Made by a program: the position numbers and the translations under genes. From an uncultured Bacillota bacterium (GTDB lineage: Bacteria; Bacillota; Clostridia; Tissierellales; Tissierellaceae): 15,751 nucleotides of DNA. Of the stretch, positions 11,982-15,751 are shown piece by piece; the first letter of the stretch is position 1, and every line of letters starts with the position of its first letter. The stretch covers positions 1 through 15,751 of the forward strand of contig CALGAG010000256.1 of NCBI GenBank assembly GCA_937951995.1, given 5' to 3'. The notes beneath the pieces were generated by a model. The model was given only the letters and a program-made list of their open reading frames with translations, did no database searches and was not told where the DNA came from.

Positions 11982-14321
11982 GTGAAGGACAAGTTTAGAT
12001 TGAGGGCAGAAGAGCTTACGAGCATTTGCGACCAGGAAGACCTTGGCTTTGAGACCACAGAGGACATGAGCCCACTTAAGGGCATAATAGGCCAGGACAG
12101 GGGAACCCAGGCACTTGGATTTGGTCTGAAAATCAAAAAGAAGGGGTACAATATTTACGTGTCTGGCTTAAGTGGAACTGGAAGAAGCACATTCACCTAT
12201 TCCATAGCAGAAGGGTATGCAAAGCAGGAGCCGGTCCCACTGGATTGGGTGTATGTATATAACTTCAACAGGAAGGAGTCTCCAAAGGCACTTTCCTTTA
12301 TGCCTGGAAAAGGCAAGGAATTCAAAAAGGAGCTTGAGGGATTTATTGACCATCTTAAAAGGACAATACCTGAAACCTTTGCAGGTATTGAATATGAAAC
12401 AAGAAAAAATGATGTCATAAAGATATTCAACCAGAAGAAGGGGAATGTCCTTAAAAAGCTTAATGAGAAGTCAGCTGAGTATGGCTTTGTATATACACCA
12501 AGTGAGCAGGGGCTGGTTTCAATTCCCATGAAGGATGGCAAGCCCATAAATGAAGAGGAATACGCAGCCCTTACAATGGAAGAACGGGAAGATATGATGG
12601 AGAAGTACGAGGAGCTTAGGATTGCAACAGTTGAGGAGTTCAACGACCTGAGGATCCTTGATGAGGAGCTTTCAGAGAGCATAAACCAGTTGGACCAGAA
12701 TGTGGTCCTTGAAATCATAAGGTATGATATCAAGAAGCTAATGGACAAGTATGGCCAGAGGCCAGCCACGGCAATCTACCTGAATGAACTGGAAAAGGAT
12801 ATTCTTGAGAATCTCGGGAAGTTCAAGACCAAGAATGCACCGAAAAACTTTTCCCTCTTTGATATTCCAACAGGGAATGACGAAAACTTCTTCATAAGAT
12901 ACAAGGTGAATCTGTTTGTTGACAACAGCCAGCTTGAAAATGCCCCAATAATCCTTGAATCGAACCCCATCTACAACAACTTGATGGGTCATATTGAATA
13001 CAAGAGTCAGATGGGTGTTTTGACAACAGACTTCACTCAGATAAAGCCAGGATCACTCCACCAGGCAAACGGTGGATATATAATATTCCAGATGAAGGAA
13101 ATCCTTAACAATCCAATATCCTGGGAAATGCTGAAAAGGTCCATGAAGACCAACGAAATAAACATTGAGAACTACAACAGGCTTATGGGCATGGCTGTCA
13201 CAGCAACACTCAAACCTGAACCAATACCCCTGGATGTTAAGGTAATAATAATCGGTGATGACTACACCTACAACATCCTCTACAACTATGACGATGACTT
13301 CAGAAAGCTCTTCAAGGTAATGGCCGACTTTGATATCGAGATGGACAAAAATGTAGAGAACCTTAAGAGGATGGGTGAGTTCATTGCAACCCATTGTCAG
13401 GAAAGCAATATCAGGCACTTTGACAGGGCAGCCGTTTCAAGGGTGGTTGAATACAGCACAAGAATTGCTGGACACCAGAACAAATTGAGCACCCAGTTCA
13501 ACCAGATAATTGAAATACTCTATGAAGCTGACTTCTGGGCTACTGAGGAGGGCTCTGACCATGTCAATGAAAGACATGTCAAGAAGGCAATAGATGAAAA
13601 GATATACAGGTCCAACAAGTATGAACAGAAGCTGAATGAGATGTTTATGGAAGGAACTCTCCTGATTGATATTGACGGGGAGAAGGTAGGGCAGATAAAT
13701 GGTTTGGCAGTTATGGGAACCGGTGAGTACAGCTTTGGAAAGCCCAGCAGGATAACCGCCACTGTCTACAGTGGAGAGGAAGGCGTGATCAACATAGAGA
13801 GGGAAGCCAAACAAAGCGGCAGGATTCATGACAAGGGCGTCCTCATACTGAGCGGATACCTGGGACAGAGGTATGCAAGGAAAAAGCCTCTTGGAATAAG
13901 CATAGGCCTGGGCTTTGAGCAGAGCTACTCAGTTGTTGACGGTGACAGTGCTTCAAGCACGGAGCTTTATGCAATTCTCTCATCCATGGCTGATGCACCA
14001 ATTAAGCAGTACCTGGCAGTTACAGGTTCTGTGAACCAGAAGGGTGAAATCCAGCCAATAGGTGGAGTCAACGAAAAAATAGAGGGCTTCTACCAGGTGT
14101 GCAGACTTATAGGCTTGACCGGGAACCAGGGAGTGGTTATACCCAGGTCCAACATCAAGAACCTTGTACTAAGGGATGAAGTCATCCAGGCAGTGGAAAA
14201 AGGTGATTTCCATATCTATGCAATAGACAATGTTGAAGAGGGGGTTCAGATTTTAATGGATAGGACCATGGAGGACCTGGACCAGGTAATCAACAGGAAG
14301 CTTGAGGAAATGAGCAAATAG
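11982..14321 (+). CDS. Lon-family ATP-dependent-type protease (AAA_32 plus Lon proteolytic domain)
   Basis: A cytoplasmic Ser-Lys protease of 779 residues from the GTG start. The N-terminal part fits the AAA_32 group of Lon-like proteins: it lacks the classical LonA substrate-binding domain and begins close to the nucleotide site. The Walker A-like motif SGLSGTGRST (61-70) has Arg68 where lysine is normal. A long charged coiled region (about 135-260) interrupts the ATPase domain. LHQANGGYIIFQMKEIL (about 359-375) is the Walker B-like region, without a clear DE pair. The C-terminal Lon domain is intact: VDGDSASSTEL with catalytic Ser656 and GGVNEKIEGF with catalytic Lys699, 43 residues apart as in E. 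coli Lon. Members are annotated as Lon protease, LonB or LonC-like; whether ATP is hydrolysed is open. The PLP enzyme gene follows after 45 bp and may share its transcript. Confidence 0.9.
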   Translation: MKDKFRLRAEELTSICDQEDLGFETTEDMSPLKGIIGQDRGTQALGFGLKIKKKGYNIYVSGLSGTGRSTFTYSIAEGYAKQEPVPLDWVYVYNFNRKESPKALSFMPGKGKEFKKELEGFIDHLKRTIPETFAGIEYETRKNDVIKIFNQKKGNVLKKLNEKSAEYGFVYTPSEQGLVSIPMKDGKPINEEEYAALTMEEREDMMEKYEELRIATVEEFNDLRILDEELSESINQLDQNVVLEIIRYDIKKLMDKYGQRPATAIYLNELEKDILENLGKFKTKNAPKNFSLFDIPTGNDENFFIRYKVNLFVDNSQLENAPIILESNPIYNNLMGHIEYKSQMGVLTTDFTQIKPGSLHQANGGYIIFQMKEILNNPISWEMLKRSMKTNEINIENYNRLMGMAVTATLKPEPIPLDVKVIIIGDDYTYNILYNYDDDFRKLFKVMADFDIEMDKNVENLKRMGEFIATHCQESNIRHFDRAAVSRVVEYSTRIAGHQNKLSTQFNQIIEILYEADFWATEEGSDHVNERHVKKAIDEKIYRSNKYEQKLNEMFMEGTLLIDIDGEKVGQINGLAVMGTGEYSFGKPSRITATVYSGEEGVINIEREAKQSGRIHDKGVLILSGYLGQRYARKKPLGISIGLGFEQSYSVVDGDSASSTELYAILSSMADAPIKQYLAVTGSVNQKGEIQPIGGVNEKIEGFYQVCRLIGLTGNQGVVIPRSNIKNLVLRDEVIQAVEKGDFHIYAIDNVEEGVQILMDRTMEDLDQVINRKLEEMSK

Positions 14322-14328
14322 TGAAAAG

Positions 14329-14341
14329 TGAGATAATCTCA
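14329..14341 (+). promoter_or_regulatory. Perfect 13-bp palindrome between the protease and PLP-enzyme genes
   Basis: TGAGAT-A-ATCTCA is a perfect inverted repeat around one central base, starting 8 bp after the protease stop codon. The stem is too short and lacks a T run, so it is not a terminator. It may be a repressor site or a weak hairpin in a shared transcript; the AT-rich bases after it could hold a -10 for the PLP gene, but I see no good -35. Confidence 0.45.
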
Positions 14342-14366
14342 TAAAATAATATACAGGAGGAAAGAA

Positions 14367-15557
14367 ATGACTTATAATTTTGATGAAGTTATCGACAGAA
14401 GCGGCACCTATTCTTCAAAGTGGGATGAGGAGGTCCAAATGGACCTTTTCGGTAAATCCGGACTGCTTCCATACTGGGTGGCGGACATGGAGTTCAAGGC
14501 TGCTCCAGAGATACTGGATGCACTGGGAAAGAGGGTCCAGCATGGAATTTTCGGCTATACTGCAAGACCACCCCAGTATTACAAGGGAGTGATCGATTGG
14601 ACCAGGAAAAGATTTGCTTGGGATATTGAGAGGAACTGGATCCTATTTACTCCCGGCATAGTCCCTGGGGTTAACTACACCATTCAGGCACTTACTGAGG
14701 AAGGTGATGGTGTAATAATCAACGAGCCAGTCTACTATCCATTCTCAAGGAGCATAGAGGAGAATGATAGGGTAGTTGTAAACTCACCCCTGGTTCTAAA
14801 GGACAAGAGCTACCACATAGATTTTGAGGACCTTGAAGAGAAAGCCAAAGATCCCAAAAACAAGCTATATGTGCTTTGCAGTCCCCATAATCCCGTATCC
14901 AGGGTATGGAGTCCTGAGGAGCTTAGAAGAGTGGGTGAAATATGCCTGGAGAATGATGTTTACGTATTGGCGGATGAGATCCACAACGATCTGATTCTGG
15001 GAGACAACAAGCACACCATGTTTGCCTCCTTGGACAAGCGATTTGAGGACATCTCCATTACGGCAACATCCACTACAAAGACCTTCAACCTGGCTGGCTT
15101 CTATGCCTCCAATATAATTATCCCAAACAAGACCATCAGGGATAGGGTTGAGAAGGTCCTTCTTAGAAACAGCATTGGAAACCAGGGTCCACTGAGCATG
15201 GAGGCGGTTATGGCTGCCTATGGTCATGGTGAAGGGTGGCTGGAGGAATTGCTTGTCTATCTTGAGGAAAACGTCCAGTTCACTAGAAAATACCTGAAGG
15301 AAAGGCTTCCCGATATTGACTTTACCGATACCCAAGGAACCTATCTAATGTGGCTTGATTTCAGGGCCTATGAAAGGGATGGAAAGAAACTGGAGAAGGT
15401 CCTGATTGAAAGGGGAGAGGTTGCTCTTGATGGAGGTACCTGGTTCGGTGAAGGTGGAGATGGATTTATGAGGCTTAATGTAGCTGCTCCAAGAGACTTT
15501 CTAAAGGAGGGGCTTGATAGGATAGTCAAGGCAATAAGGGAGGAGTATATTCTTTAA
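14367..15557 (+). CDS. MalY/PatB-type PLP-dependent C-S lyase (putative cystathionine beta-lyase)
   Basis: A 396-residue fold-type I aminotransferase-like enzyme, normal length for the MalY/PatB group. Typical features are the N-terminal SSKWDE (16-21), PYWVADMEFKAAPEI (35-49), GIFGYTARPPQYY (60-72), SPHNPVSRVW (172-181, Asn175), LADEIHNDL (201-209, Asp203, pairing with the pyridine nitrogen), TSTTKTFNLAG (234-244, Lys238 forming the Schiff base) and FMRLNVA (367-373, Arg369 binding the substrate carboxylate). The HNP and DEIH motifs separate the group from ordinary aspartate aminotransferases. Such enzymes split cystathionine or cysteine to pyruvate, ammonia and homocysteine or sulfide (EC 4.4.1.13); some are aminotransferases. 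AGGAGG at 14355-14360 supports the ATG. It lies 45 bp after the protease gene and may be co-transcribed with it, or be driven separately near the 13-bp palindrome. The next feature downstream is the repeat palindrome. Confidence 0.9.
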   Translation: MTYNFDEVIDRSGTYSSKWDEEVQMDLFGKSGLLPYWVADMEFKAAPEILDALGKRVQHGIFGYTARPPQYYKGVIDWTRKRFAWDIERNWILFTPGIVPGVNYTIQALTEEGDGVIINEPVYYPFSRSIEENDRVVVNSPLVLKDKSYHIDFEDLEEKAKDPKNKLYVLCSPHNPVSRVWSPEELRRVGEICLENDVYVLADEIHNDLILGDNKHTMFASLDKRFEDISITATSTTKTFNLAGFYASNIIIPNKTIRDRVEKVLLRNSIGNQGPLSMEAVMAAYGHGEGWLEELLVYLEENVQFTRKYLKERLPDIDFTDTQGTYLMWLDFRAYERDGKKLEKVLIERGEVALDGGTWFGEGGDGFMRLNVAAPRDFLKEGLDRIVKAIREEYIL

Positions 15558-15562
15558 TTCAC

Positions 15563-15719
15563 AGTTTACAATTCTCAATTCACAATTATTAAGTAAATAA
15601 ATAGGGTCAAGGACTCTTCGCCATGCTCAGAGTGACAGTATGCTTGTCTTCCTGAGTGAAACGAAGGATCTTGGACCCTAGTTCCTTACTTAATTGTTTA
15701 CGCATTCTAATTGTAAACT
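15563..15719. repeat. 157-bp imperfect palindrome (MITE-like intergenic element)
   Basis: Two 75-base arms (15563-15637 and 15645-15719) are inverted copies around a seven-base centre. They align without any gap and agree at about 49 of 75 positions. Both ends carry AGTTTACAATT and its complement; further matched blocks are TTAAGTAA, TAGGGTC, CTTCG, CTCAG and GACA. The inner 35 bases belong to a TGTC-NTCTGAG-CGAAG-ATC-GGACCCT motif, the same one found at positions 1-34. It has no coding capacity. It lies six bases after the C-S lyase gene, so its transcript could fold and serve as a terminator or 3' stabiliser. Gapless symmetry with terminal inverted repeats suggests a miniature, non-autonomous mobile element, or a repetitive palindrome of the REP kind. 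Confidence 0.8.
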
Positions 15720-15751
15720 AAGAAAGTTGAAGGGAATATTTTTCGAGGACA
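15720..15751. other. Right edge, no feature seen
   Basis: Thirty-two AT-rich bases after the palindrome. They contain AAGTTGAAGGGAAT and end at the window edge. I see no start codon with a ribosome binding site and no repeat. A gene may begin outside the window. Confidence 0.4.

Noticed and set aside
12197..12769. 190-codon minus-strand open frame inside the Lon-like gene
   Set aside because: It is antisense to a well-supported protease gene, is Ser/Leu-rich as expected from antisense reading, and lacks a ribosome binding site.

Overview
The window reads as chromosomal DNA of a low-to-moderate GC, anaerobic Gram-positive bacterium of the Clostridia/Tissierellia type. This rests on strong GGAGG-like ribosome binding sites, heavy use of ATA, AGA and AGG codons, an adenosylcobalamin-dependent (class II) ribonucleotide reductase, a clostridial-style split formiminotransferase/cyclodeaminase pair, and a peptide-uptake operon. 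I cannot name the species.

Layout. Positions 1-237 hold repeats only: half of a palindromic intergenic element, then 34-bp and 14-bp direct repeats. On the minus strand, 238-1687 is a two-gene formimino-tetrahydrofolate operon (cyclodeaminase, then glutamate formimidoyltransferase, overlapping by 32 bp). A divergent control region (1688-1975) follows, with two NrdR-box-like sequences placed at the expected spacing in front of nrdJ (1976-4105), which ends at a near-perfect intrinsic terminator. About 285 bp of non-coding DNA carries the promoter of an oligopeptide ABC transporter, oppB-oppC-oppD-oppF (4439-8570). oppA (8707-10371) has its own strong promoter, starting inside the end of oppF, and its own terminator. 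An MFS transporter (10508-11710) with a palindromic operator-like site over its -35 box is followed by a 33-codon single-membrane-span gene and a terminator. A Lon-family protease of the AAA_32 type (11982-14321) and a MalY/PatB-type PLP-dependent C-S lyase/aminotransferase (14367-15557) close the coding part. The right edge is a complete 157-bp imperfect palindrome whose inner arm is nearly identical to the half-element at position 1.

How the genes work together. The window suggests an amino-acid/peptide-fermenting lifestyle: peptides are captured by lipoprotein OppA and imported by OppBCDF; formimino groups from histidine or purine breakdown are moved to folate and deaminated to methenyl-THF; MalY/PatB-like enzyme probably cleaves sulfur amino acids; Lon-like protease handles intracellular proteolysis. 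NrdJ supplies deoxyribonucleotides independently of oxygen.

Nothing here looks like a defence island, prophage, CRISPR array or a clearly new multi-gene system. The least explained items are the MITE-like palindromes with their neighbouring repeats, the roughly 90-residue insertion in OppC, the 33-aa membrane peptide, the palindromic sites in front of the MFS and PLP genes, and the unexplained DNA at 4154-4360. All calls come from reading the sequence; no database search was run.
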